DNA of 7,227 bases from Chloroflexota bacterium (GCA_023489135.1 JAMDCE010000644.1:1-7227); one strand, 5' to 3'; positions 1-5,511 are shown, numbered from the stretch's first letter. The notes: generated by a model not told the origin, from the sequence alone. Translations and numbers: made by a program.

Positions 1-324
1 CCCGCTTATGAGCCCTGCAAGCATTCCCAAGCCGAGGCCTCCCCAGGAGGTGAAGAGACTCAGGAAGGAGGAGACCAAGATGACCATGCCCCACCGGGTG
101 TGTTGCGCTGGTTTTGAGTTCAACATTATCGCCGCGTAGAGCACCAGCGCCCCGAAGGCGAGGCCAAGAACGGCACCGATTATGCCAACAATAACTGACG
201 CCGGGCCGACCACCTCGTATTCGCCAATGGACACGGAGGCGCTAATGAGCGTACCCAGAAGAATGAATGCCCCCGCTACGAGGGCGAGGTAAAACGAATT
301 ATGTGGTTTTCTGTTGACGTCCAT
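1..324 (-). CDS. Small multi-helix membrane protein, 3' end missing (runs off left edge)
   Basis: This open frame starts at ATG 322-324 and stays open for 108 codons to the window edge, so the stop lies outside. The translation begins MDVNRKPHNSFYLALVAGAF. It contains three hydrophobic stretches, at about residues 11-33, 41-68 and 79-108, broken by short polar links (GEYEVVG, NSKPAQHTR). The third stretch is rich in glycine (TSWGGLGLGMLAGLISG) and resembles small four-helix integral membrane proteins of about 130 residues that end in a Gly-rich hairpin (DUF6114/DUF4064-like). That resemblance is by eye only. The start is supported by GGAGG at 337-341, 12 nt upstream, which is slightly far. 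An in-frame TAG lies ten codons upstream, and the only other upstream start is a GTG seven codons before the ATG. The function is unknown. The hydrophobic pattern and absence of stops make a real gene likely. Confidence 0.7.
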   Translation of the reverse strand, partial: MDVNRKPHNSFYLALVAGAFILLGTLISASVSIGEYEVVGPASVIVGIIGAVLGLAFGALVLYAAIMLNSKPAQHTRWGMVILVSSFLSLFTSWGGLGLGMLAGLISG

Positions 325-373
325 CCCGAATCCGCGCCTCCGCACGCTTAGCTAGAGGTGTTTTCGCCGCCAG

Positions 374-379
374 ATTATG
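374..379 (-). promoter_or_regulatory. Possible -10 element for the left-edge membrane gene
   Basis: CATAAT on the minus strand matches the -10 consensus at five of six positions. It would place the transcript start near 367, giving a leader of about 43 nt that includes the GGAGG at 337-341. No recognisable -35 sits 16-18 bp upstream. The weaker TTGACA/TAGAGT pair at 512-517 and 488-493 is an alternative with a much longer leader. Confidence 0.3.
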
Positions 380-583
380 GCGCACTGTCCTCGCCGACCT
401 CGTTGACCCAACCGCCCACATGCGACGCGCCGCTCAGAGCCATCTGGTTCTTAGCTCTCCTCCAGGCCTTCTTGCGCCTGCAGGGCCACTCTAGAGCATG
501 CGAGCAGTCGCTGTCAAGTGGAGAGGTACGATGATGTGGCGTCTGAACCACTGAAAGAGCTAACTCGAGTACATCAGAGTCAC

Positions 584-617
584 AGTGCCCGGTGAAGCAA
601 AGTGCCCGGGTGAAGAA
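584..617. repeat. Tandem duplication of a 17-bp unit
   Basis: AGTGCCCGGTGAAGCAA (584-600) is followed at once by AGTGCCCGGGTGAAGAA (601-617). The units differ by one inserted G and one lost C, so both remain 17 nt long. An inverted copy of the core, TCACCGGGC, lies at 637-645 and can pair with GCCCGGTGA in unit one (587-595) perfectly, or with unit two (604-613) with one bulge. Confidence 0.75.
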
Positions 618-677
618 TGGCCGTTAGTCAAGATCGTCACCGGGCCGTCCAGCGGCTCCAGCTCAAATAACGGCCAT
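617..677. repeat. 10-bp inverted repeat spanning the molybdoenzyme stop codon
   Basis: ATGGCCGTTA (617-626) is the exact reverse complement of TAACGGCCAT (668-677), with 41 nt between the arms. The 668-677 arm is coding: on the minus strand it encodes the Met-Ala-Val just before the final Ile and stop of the molybdoenzyme. The other arm is in the 3' untranslated region. No T-run follows on the minus strand, so it is not a standard intrinsic terminator. The loop contains TCACCGGGC (637-645), which can pair with the downstream tandem repeat. Confidence 0.65.
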
Positions 678-2273
678 GCGAGAATGGATTCCGGTAGCAC
701 CATCGGGGAAGGTGTCATGGGGCTCTAAGGTTTGTAGCTTGCCTTTTCCGTCGTAGGCCCGGACGCGGAAGGTATGGGTCCCGGACTTGTAGGGGAAGTC
801 GTAGCGCCATTGGACCCAGGTGAGGGGGCTGAGGGGAGGGAGGCGGAGCTTGGCCTCAACCCACGGGCCGTCGTCCATCTGGACCTCCACTCTGCTAATA
901 CCTTTCGCTCCGGCGTAGGCGATCCCGCCGACCGGGACGGTCGATACCGTCCGGTCGGGGTTGGCGGCCGACACAGCATCGGTCACGGAAGTAGTGTTGA
1001 CGGCGGCCGTCTTGCTCCAGCTGCGATCCACCCAGTAGCCGCTCCCATCGTAGTTGGCGACCTTGATCTTCGTAATCCACTTCGGCTGTTTCATACCATA
1101 GAGATCCGGGATGTAGATGCGGAGCGGGAAGCCATGCTCGGCGGACAGCGGGAACCCGTCCATGTCGTACACCAGCAATATGCGCTCATCCATCGCCTCC
1201 GCCAGGCGCAGGCTCTCGTAGAAGCCGTCCGCCGAGGTTATGTTCACGAAAGCGGCGTCGTCCTTCAAACCGGCCTCAGAAAGGACCTCCCTCAGGGGTG
1301 TGCCAGTCCAGCGCGAGGTGCTGATGAGGTCGCCACCAACGGCGTTAGAGATGCACGACAGGGTGAGCACCTGGGAGATGGCCGGCCTGGACCGGATGTC
1401 GTCAAGGGAGAGGCTGAGGGGCCGGTTTACCAAGCCCTCCAGTTTCAGACGCCAGGTCCTGGAGTCAACTCTTGGCGGGATGATGTTGATGTCGATACGG
1501 TAAAAGGCCCCGGTGGGAGTGAGTTCAGGCCGCGTCCCGGGGGCGGGTTGGATACGGGCGTTCAAGACGGTTGCGGGGGGAGAGGCCGCCGGTCCGTTCG
1601 TCTGTCCGGGTCCGATGGTAGTGGACGGTTCGGTTGCCACCTGTGGCCCAGAGCCACGGCGCAAGTAGGCCACCAGTCCGACAATCATCAGCGCCGCGGC
1701 CAGCCCAGCGCTGCCAGTCAAATAGATGAAGCGACGGCGGGAGAGCTGCGGGGCCGGCCCGGCCGCAGGCGCCTCCGCGGCTCGCAGGCCTAGCAGTGTG
1801 TCAAGCGACCAGCCCCACCCTAAGAACAGGATCGCCAGCCAGAACAGGTCCAGCATCTCTCCGCCGGGACCGAAACCGAGGGAGGACTTGATCCAGCCCA
1901 CGACGAGAAACAAGATAAAGCCTCCCAGGAGGCCGTAGAGTGGCTTTCCCGTAGGGTTGTTCCTCTTGAGTGCGGCCAGAATAGCCCCAAACACGGCCCC
2001 GAGGACGATAAACTGGACGACGGCGATGCTCCCCTCCGCCAGCTTGGCAATGTTGGCGGTCGGGCCGAGTTGAAGGGTCCTGATGATGCTGACCATCAGG
2101 TCGATGCCGAAGTTGACCACGGCTCCTGGCAACACCCGGGCTAGCCAGTCGAAGAGGTCGAAGGCCACGGACGGCAGCCCGGCGAGCTGATTGCCGAAGT
2201 AGGCCAGCAGCATCACCACCACGCTGCTTACTGCTCCCAGCAGCGCCCCCAGGGCAAGGGAGGGTCTTCTCAC
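663..2273 (-). CDS. Membrane-anchored sulfite-oxidase-family molybdopterin oxidoreductase with internal Tat motif
   Basis: This is a 536-residue molybdenum-cofactor enzyme of the sulfite oxidase fold, probably acting outside the membrane. Its substrate is not predictable. Residues 1-160 hold four hydrophobic helices (about 5-25, 83-103, 111-127, 140-155). Next comes a twin-arginine motif, SRRRFI (178-183), leading into a fifth helix (about 183-204), and then a Pro/Thr/Gly-rich linker (205-250). The catalytic domain covers about 255-430. Cys307 in TLSCISN is the expected molybdenum ligand and the only cysteine in the protein. H380-GFPLR and YGMKQPKW (392-399) are family motifs. Residues about 440-536 match the immunoglobulin-like dimerisation domain (VEVQMDDGPW, HTFRVRAYDGKG). 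The GTG start (2271-2273) has GGAG eight nt upstream and a TATAAT at 2295-2300. The family assignment is secure; the helix-plus-Tat topology is inferred. Full length, with no sign of damage. Confidence 0.93.
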   Translation of the reverse strand: MRRPSLALGALLGAVSSVVVMLLAYFGNQLAGLPSVAFDLFDWLARVLPGAVVNFGIDLMVSIIRTLQLGPTANIAKLAEGSIAVVQFIVLGAVFGAILAALKRNNPTGKPLYGLLGGFILFLVVGWIKSSLGFGPGGEMLDLFWLAILFLGWGWSLDTLLGLRAAEAPAAGPAPQLSRRRFIYLTGSAGLAAALMIVGLVAYLRRGSGPQVATEPSTTIGPGQTNGPAASPPATVLNARIQPAPGTRPELTPTGAFYRIDINIIPPRVDSRTWRLKLEGLVNRPLSLSLDDIRSRPAISQVLTLSCISNAVGGDLISTSRWTGTPLREVLSEAGLKDDAAFVNITSADGFYESLRLAEAMDERILLVYDMDGFPLSAEHGFPLRIYIPDLYGMKQPKWITKIKVANYDGSGYWVDRSWSKTAAVNTTSVTDAVSAANPDRTVSTVPVGGIAYAGAKGISRVEVQMDDGPWVEAKLRLPPLSPLTWVQWRYDFPYKSGTHTFRVRAYDGKGKLQTLEPHDTFPDGATGIHSRMAVI

Positions 2274-2294
2274 GTTTCCGTCTCCATCCTGTCC

Positions 2295-2300
2295 ATTATA
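2295..2300 (-). promoter_or_regulatory. -10 element of the molybdoenzyme gene
   Basis: A perfect TATAAT followed by GG on the minus strand lies 21 nt upstream of the GTG start. It predicts transcription from about 2288 and a 15-nt leader that still includes the GGAG ribosome binding site. No -35 match is visible 16-18 bp upstream (the hexamer there reads CGCGCA), and there is no TGn extension, so an activator or a different sigma preference is possible. Confidence 0.55.
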
Positions 2301-2392
2301 ACGCGTGCCGTCATGAATGCGCGCCTGTTTCAGCTAAATCACCACTCCGTGACAACTGGGAAGGTAAGATGGGCAGCGGCAACGAGGCGCTC

Positions 2393-2432
2393 TAACGTTC
2401 GAATGCTTCAACGTTCAAACGTTCTAGCGTTG
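2393..2432. repeat. 8-bp-period array of AACGTT sites
   Basis: Five consecutive octamers read TAACGTTC, GAATGCTT, CAACGTTC, AAACGTTC and TAGCGTTG. Units one, three and four share AACGTTC exactly, unit five is close, and unit two is diverged. AACGTT is its own reverse complement, so each unit is a small palindrome. The array sits about 95-130 bp upstream of the molybdoenzyme -10 box, between that promoter and the hairpin ending the MFS gene. It could be a multi-site operator or simply a decayed microsatellite. Confidence 0.6.
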
Positions 2433-2457
2433 GAGCCCGACGAAATTCCATTAATTG

Positions 2458-2505
2458 AGGTGGGGTGGAGCGTTTTCGCCTCGGCGAAAACGCTCCACCC
2501 CACCT
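2458..2505. terminator. 23-bp perfect hairpin downstream of the MFS gene (hairpin B)
   Basis: Arms 2458-2480 and 2483-2505 pair without mismatch across 23 bp, leaving two central bases (effectively a CTCG tetraloop). The tip is GTTTTCGCC/GGCGAAAAC. It begins 76 nt beyond the MFS stop, so it is placed to end or protect that transcript. Neither strand shows a strong T-run after the stem (minus continues CAATTAATGG), so classical intrinsic termination is uncertain. It is a relative of the hairpin at 5244-5291. Confidence 0.55.
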
Positions 2506-2581
2506 GTTCGATTGTCTGTGGCAAGTCTTGCTCGGAAAAGCGCGAGGATTCATTTTGGGGCGCGGAGGTGGCCCCATCGAC

Positions 2582-3766
2582 CTACTCGGCGGTGGTGGCA
2601 ACAGCGTCAGCGGGTTGCCGCACGCGCTGGCCCATCAGCCAGGCCGCCGCCAGCACCAGGACGGCCCCCGTAAAATACGGCAGGCCAATTCCCCGGTCGA
2701 ACAATGCGCCCGCTACCAGGGGACCGATTCCTCTGGCTCCGGCAGACAACGACTGGCCGAAGCCCAGTGTGCCACCCTGTTGGTCCAAACCGGCCTCCCG
2801 CGAAAGGAGGCTGGAGAGGGTAGGCGTAACTAGACCCTGTCCGATAGCCAGGAGGCCAAGAATCGCAATATGAAAGCCGATCACGGCCGGAGCTAGCGGA
2901 ATGGCCAGGAGCGCCAGGCCCATAGTCACGGACCCGGCGGCGGCCAGCGCCCGTTCCCCAAACCTGGCGTTCAGCCGGCCGATGATGCCGCCCTGCACTA
3001 TGGCGATCAGGATGCCCACGTAGGTGAATATCAGCCCCAGGCCGCCAGCGTCCAGCCCGATGCGCTTCTCCTCAAACAGGGCGAACGTCGCCTCCATGCT
3101 GACGAAGGCAAACGTGGTAAGGAAAGTCGACGCCAGAATACGGCCAATGGAAGGATGTCGCAGCGCTTGCAGAAAACCGGGACGGGCCAGGCGTTCGACC
3201 ATGCGAGTCGCCTCGAATGCCGGGCGAGACTCCGGAAGGGCAATGAAAGCGAAGACCAAGTTTGCCGCCGCCAGACCAGCGGCGACGAACGCGGCGGTGC
3301 CGAACCCGTAACGGCTGAGCCCGGCGCCGATGGCTGGTCCGAACACGAATCCCATTCCAATGGAGGCCCCCAGCAGTCCCATGTACTTTGTTCGCTCTTC
3401 GGGTTTCGATACGTCGGCCATATACGCCTGGGCCGTGGTGATGCTGCCGCCGAACAACCCCGCCAGAGCCCGGCCGGCTAGCAGCAGGGCGAGGCTATTG
3501 GCGAAGCCAGTCAGGGTGAGTGAGATGGCGGATCCGGCCAGGCTCAGCAGCAGCACCGGCCGGCGTCCGACGCGGTCCGAGAGCCGCCCCAAAGCCGAAG
3601 CTCCGACGAATTGGGCCGCCGAGTAGGCGGCGAGGAGGGCTCCCACCCACAACCCCGTTGCTCCGAAGCTCTGGGCGTAAAAAGGAAGGATCGGCAGAAT
3701 AATGCCGAATCCCAGAAGGTCAACGAAAACCGTTAGGCAAAGTATGGTGAGCGGTGAGCGGCGCAT
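2582..3766 (-). CDS. MFS transporter, TetA-like (DHA1-type) efflux family
   Basis: With the preferred start the product has 394 residues, typical of a 12-helix major facilitator. Visible family marks are the helix-1 segment DLLGFGIILPILPFY (16-30), motif A GRLSDRVGRRP (60-70) between helices 2 and 3, and an antiporter-type motif C, GFVFGPAIGAG (139-149), in helix 5. A degenerate second motif A, GRLNARFGERA (263-273), lies in the C-terminal half. Together these suggest a proton-driven drug/metabolite exporter of the TetA-like DHA1 group in the cytoplasmic membrane; the cargo cannot be read from sequence. I choose ATG 3764-3766 because GAGGA lies eight nt upstream and a TATAAT (3801-3806) would start transcription near 3794. 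An upstream ATG at 3820 would add 18 residues but has no ribosome site and lies upstream of that promoter. The upstream membrane-protein gene ends at 3834. Confidence 0.9.
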   Translation of the reverse strand: MRRSPLTILCLTVFVDLLGFGIILPILPFYAQSFGATGLWVGALLAAYSAAQFVGASALGRLSDRVGRRPVLLLSLAGSAISLTLTGFANSLALLLAGRALAGLFGGSITTAQAYMADVSKPEERTKYMGLLGASIGMGFVFGPAIGAGLSRYGFGTAAFVAAGLAAANLVFAFIALPESRPAFEATRMVERLARPGFLQALRHPSIGRILASTFLTTFAFVSMEATFALFEEKRIGLDAGGLGLIFTYVGILIAIVQGGIIGRLNARFGERALAAAGSVTMGLALLAIPLAPAVIGFHIAILGLLAIGQGLVTPTLSSLLSREAGLDQQGGTLGFGQSLSAGARGIGPLVAGALFDRGIGLPYFTGAVLVLAAAWLMGQRVRQPADAVATTAE

Positions 3767-3800
3767 GCGGCACTTCCTCAGGGCGTATTCGTCCAACGGG

Positions 3801-3806
3801 ATTATA
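3801..3806 (-). promoter_or_regulatory. Extended -10 promoter element of the MFS gene
   Basis: TGATATAAT on the minus strand (3801-3809) is a perfect TATAAT with a TGn extension, a form that can work without a -35; the hexamer 17 bp upstream, CAGACC, is not one. Predicted start near 3794 gives a leader of about 28 nt containing GAGGA. It lies in the short interval after the stop of the preceding gene (3834), so the MFS gene need not depend on read-through. Confidence 0.6.
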
Positions 3807-3833
3807 TCAGAAAAGCCCATCTTGGTCTGTGCG

Positions 3834-4967
3834 TTATGACTGAGATGATGATCCGCCGAGGCGCCAGCCTTCGCGCCAGGCGAAGAAGAGGCCCACCAGG
3901 GTGACTGGCCCCAGACTGAAAAGGTGCAGCAGAAGGGCGTAGGCCAAGGCGGCCTCGTGCTGCCCGCCGAGGGCCAGCACGAGGGTGACGACGGCTAACT
4001 CCAATGTGCCGATGGAACCGGGAACGGGCAGACTGCCGGTTACGACGTGGGCAAAGGCCATGATGGCGCTGGCATGCAGAAAGCCGAATGGTACGCCGAG
4101 GCTCTGCAGCAGGAGCCAGAAGACCAGGGTCTCGTCGGCCCAAATGATCACGGTGCTCAGTAGGACCATTATGGAAGCCCGGCGGTGCGCGAAGACGGCG
4201 GACAGCCCCTCCTGGAAGGACTCGATCCTCACGTTAATCCATTCCGGGAGCAGGTGCAGGACCTTTTCCCAAACCTTGAGAAGCGTTAGCAGGCCGATTA
4301 AGAGACTCTTACGACGCCAGAGGGCGAAGCCAAAGAGGAGGAACAGAACTGACAGCGGGATTAGCACGACCTGCCCCTGCTGAAACTCGGGCGTCATGTA
4401 CACCAGGAAGGGGATGATGGACGCCCAAATCACCAGCGCAGCCGTGTCGAGGAAGTATTCTAGCACCAGGACGCCAGCGGTGAAGGTGCCATCGATTCCA
4501 GTGCGTCGGCTCAGTAGGTAGATGCGCGGCACGGCCCCTACGAAACTCAGCGTCACATTAGCGACTGCGTACGATATGAGCAAAGGAGCCACCAAAGGGG
4601 CGAGAGTTACTTCCTTAAATGGAAGAAGCAGGTACTTCCAGCGAACCAGCCTGAGTAATGTGCCAGCGGCCAGAGCGGGCAGGACGACCAGGAGAATAGT
4701 CAAATTGGCCCCCACAAGGACGCCGAGCACCTCGCCAATGGCGACGTCGCGTACGATGACTACCAGACCAGCCAGTGCCGTCAGGGAAACGCCGACTCTT
4801 AGCGCAATTCTGGCTCGGGCTCCCAGGCCATTCGCGGCCGAAGCCAGCATCGCGCCTATTTTCTCGTGGCGTGACGCTGTCCCAGGCAAGGCGCTCCGAT
4901 GTTGAGCTCTCTCTTCTGTTGCCTCTTGTGTGGAGGGAATTGCGGCGTGGCTCTCGTCATTCGCCAC
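3834..4967 (-). CDS. YbhN/UPF0104-type integral membrane protein (lysylphosphatidylglycerol synthase TM-region family)
   Basis: The family forms the membrane part of MprF-like proteins and many stand-alone proteins linked to lipid or glycolipid transfer across the membrane. No aminoacyl-transferase domain is attached here, so lysyl-lipid synthesis itself is not supported. Counted from GTG 4967, the 377-residue product has a polar N-tail of about 50 residues, then eight or nine hydrophobic helices. Family marks are LRLVRWKYLL (105-114), PRIYLLSRR (147-155) leading into LVLEYFLD (167-174), and LPVPGSIGTLELAV (313-326) near the end. Start choice: GTG 4965-4967 has AGAGGAG eight nt upstream. A GTG at 5078 adds 37 residues (414 in total) with AGGAG at 5088-5092, but the TATAAT at 5096-5101 would start transcription inside that site, and the extra residues look unlike a conserved domain. 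Both starts remain possible. Confidence 0.85.
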   Translation of the reverse strand: MANDESHAAIPSTQEATEERAQHRSALPGTASRHEKIGAMLASAANGLGARARIALRVGVSLTALAGLVVIVRDVAIGEVLGVLVGANLTILLVVLPALAAGTLLRLVRWKYLLLPFKEVTLAPLVAPLLISYAVANVTLSFVGAVPRIYLLSRRTGIDGTFTAGVLVLEYFLDTAALVIWASIIPFLVYMTPEFQQGQVVLIPLSVLFLLFGFALWRRKSLLIGLLTLLKVWEKVLHLLPEWINVRIESFQEGLSAVFAHRRASIMVLLSTVIIWADETLVFWLLLQSLGVPFGFLHASAIMAFAHVVTGSLPVPGSIGTLELAVVTLVLALGGQHEAALAYALLLHLFSLGPVTLVGLFFAWREGWRLGGSSSQS

Positions 4968-4975
4968 TCTCGTTT

Positions 4976-4982
4976 CTCCTCT
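4976..4982 (-). promoter_or_regulatory. Ribosome binding site deciding the inner start of the YbhN-family gene
   Basis: AGAGGAG on the minus strand ends eight nt before GTG 4965-4967. It is the longest Shine-Dalgarno match near this gene and is the reason for preferring the inner start over GTG 5078, whose AGGAG (5088-5092) overlaps the predicted transcription start near 5089. Confidence 0.5.
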
Positions 4983-5095
4983 TTGATTTCGGCCGGCCAG
5001 CGGTCGCTTGATTCTGCCTCTTAGCTGATAGCACAACCCGTGCCAGTCAACGGCGACCGTGGGGGTAGCGCGATTCACGGACTTGCGCTCCTACC

Positions 5096-5101
5096 ATTAT
5101 A
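5096..5101 (-). promoter_or_regulatory. -10 element of the YbhN-family gene
   Basis: TATAATGG on the minus strand repeats the arrangement seen before the molybdoenzyme. The predicted transcription start is near 5089, 11 nt before GTG 5078 and 122 nt before GTG 4967. No -35 is seen at normal spacing; TTGAAA (5123-5128) is 21 bp away, too far for a standard promoter. The core ATTATAAT also reads as TATAAT on the plus strand (5098-5103), so direction is not proven by the box alone. Confidence 0.5.
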
Positions 5102-5243
5102 ATGTGCTAAGGCGATGCTTAGTTTCAAGCTTAACCGGAAGTCACTATCCACCACCGCGGACGAAAAGAAGGCCGTCTTTGTCAGTGGTACAGGCGCTTA
5201 TTCTGCGCTCTTTCTCGAATCAGTCTTAGGGCACACAGGTCTG

Positions 5244-5291
5244 CAGGGGAGTTGAGTGTTTTCGCCACGGCGAAAACACTCAACTCCCCTG
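5244..5291. repeat. 23-bp perfect hairpin (hairpin A), sister of the one at 2458-2505
   Basis: Arms 5244-5266 and 5269-5291 pair perfectly over 23 bp with two central bases (effectively a CACG tetraloop). The nine tip pairs, GTTTTCGCC with GGCGAAAAC, are identical to hairpin B, while six of the 14 outer pairs differ and stay complementary. It lies 266 nt beyond the propeller stop, and no T-run follows on either strand. Confidence 0.7.
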
Positions 5292-5299
5292 GATTAAGC

Positions 5300-5345
5300 A
5301 AATGAGGTCAGGAGAGGCGCCGCCGCGCCTCTCCTGACCTCATTT
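5300..5345. repeat. 21-bp perfect hairpin (hairpin C)
   Basis: Arms 5300-5320 and 5325-5345 (AAATGAGGTCAGGAGAGGCG then C, and its complement) pair perfectly over 21 bp around a CGCC loop. Only eight bases separate it from hairpin A, so about 100 nt of any transcript through here would fold into two adjoining rods. Its sequence is unrelated to hairpin A and no T-run follows on either strand. Confidence 0.7.
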
Positions 5346-5446
5346 CACGTCCAATGGCCGAGATGGAAAAGCAGATGGAGAAAGCTATCAACTAGGTTCT
5401 GGCATCATTTGCCGGAATCTTGTTCCACCCACTTCCATCTAGGATT

Positions 5447-5480
5447 AGATTGCCTCCGCGAAAAACCGCGAAGGCAATCT
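5447..5480. repeat. 14-bp hairpin with one mismatch (hairpin D)
   Basis: AGATTGCCTCCGCG (5447-5460) pairs with CGCGAAGGCAATCT (5467-5480) except at 5456/5471. The loop is AAAAAC on plus, GTTTTT on the transcribed minus strand. The stem can be extended weakly outward by G-T and A-T pairs to about 5442-5485. It lies about 75 nt beyond the propeller stop. The T-run is in the loop, not after the stem. Confidence 0.6.
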
Positions 5481-5511
5481 GATTTCTCCCCAGCAACGAG
5501 TGGAAACGCTG

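Larger units (their letters stand above)
325..662. other. Intergenic region between the molybdoenzyme and the left-edge membrane gene
   Basis: No gene is supported in this 338-bp gap. It holds a tandem 17-bp repeat (584-617), interlocking inverted repeats near the molybdoenzyme stop, a weak -10-like CATAAT on the minus strand (374-379), and a lone copy of the 10-mer TGTTTTCGCC (359-368) that also occurs in a hairpin at 5257-5266. A TTGACA (512-517, minus) followed after 18 bp by TAGAGT (488-493) is another weak promoter candidate for the left-edge gene. Both strands are otherwise closed by stops. Confidence 0.6.
2274..2581. other. Intergenic region between the MFS gene and the molybdoenzyme
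   Basis: This 308-bp gap holds, in the direction of transcription, a 23-bp perfect hairpin (2458-2505) after the MFS stop, an 8-bp-period AACGTT array (2393-2432), and a TATAAT (2295-2300) just before the molybdoenzyme start. A plus-strand ORF crosses the gap but runs antisense into the MFS gene and codes for a low-complexity Arg/Pro/Ser-rich product, so I do not accept it. Confidence 0.7.

Noticed and set aside
531..554. Seven-codon plus-strand frame (MMWRLNH) with a GGAG-like site
   Set aside because: Too short to support, and no plus-strand gene follows that a leader peptide could control.
774..1793. Long plus-strand ORF opposite the molybdoenzyme
   Set aside because: It is antisense to a clear SuOx-family gene and its Gly/Arg/Val-rich product has no recognisable motif; such frames arise from codon bias in GC-rich genes.
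2313..2873. Plus-strand ORF covering the gap after the MFS gene
   Set aside because: It runs through hairpin B and the AACGTT array into antisense of the MFS gene, and the product is low-complexity with no ribosome site.
2582..3766. Calling the MFS protein a tetracycline resistance determinant
   Set aside because: TetA-like motifs are shared by many DHA1 exporters, and the sequence does not reveal the substrate.
3767..3820. 18-residue N-terminal extension of the MFS protein
   Set aside because: The upstream ATG lacks a ribosome site and the extension overlaps the TGATATAAT promoter element; ATG 3766 has GAGGA at good spacing and begins right before helix 1.
5354..5395. Thirteen-codon plus-strand frame MAEMEKQMEKAIN
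   Set aside because: It looks helix-like, but has no ribosome site, and the frame upstream runs only through hairpin C to a stop. It may be a gene remnant, but nothing else supports that.
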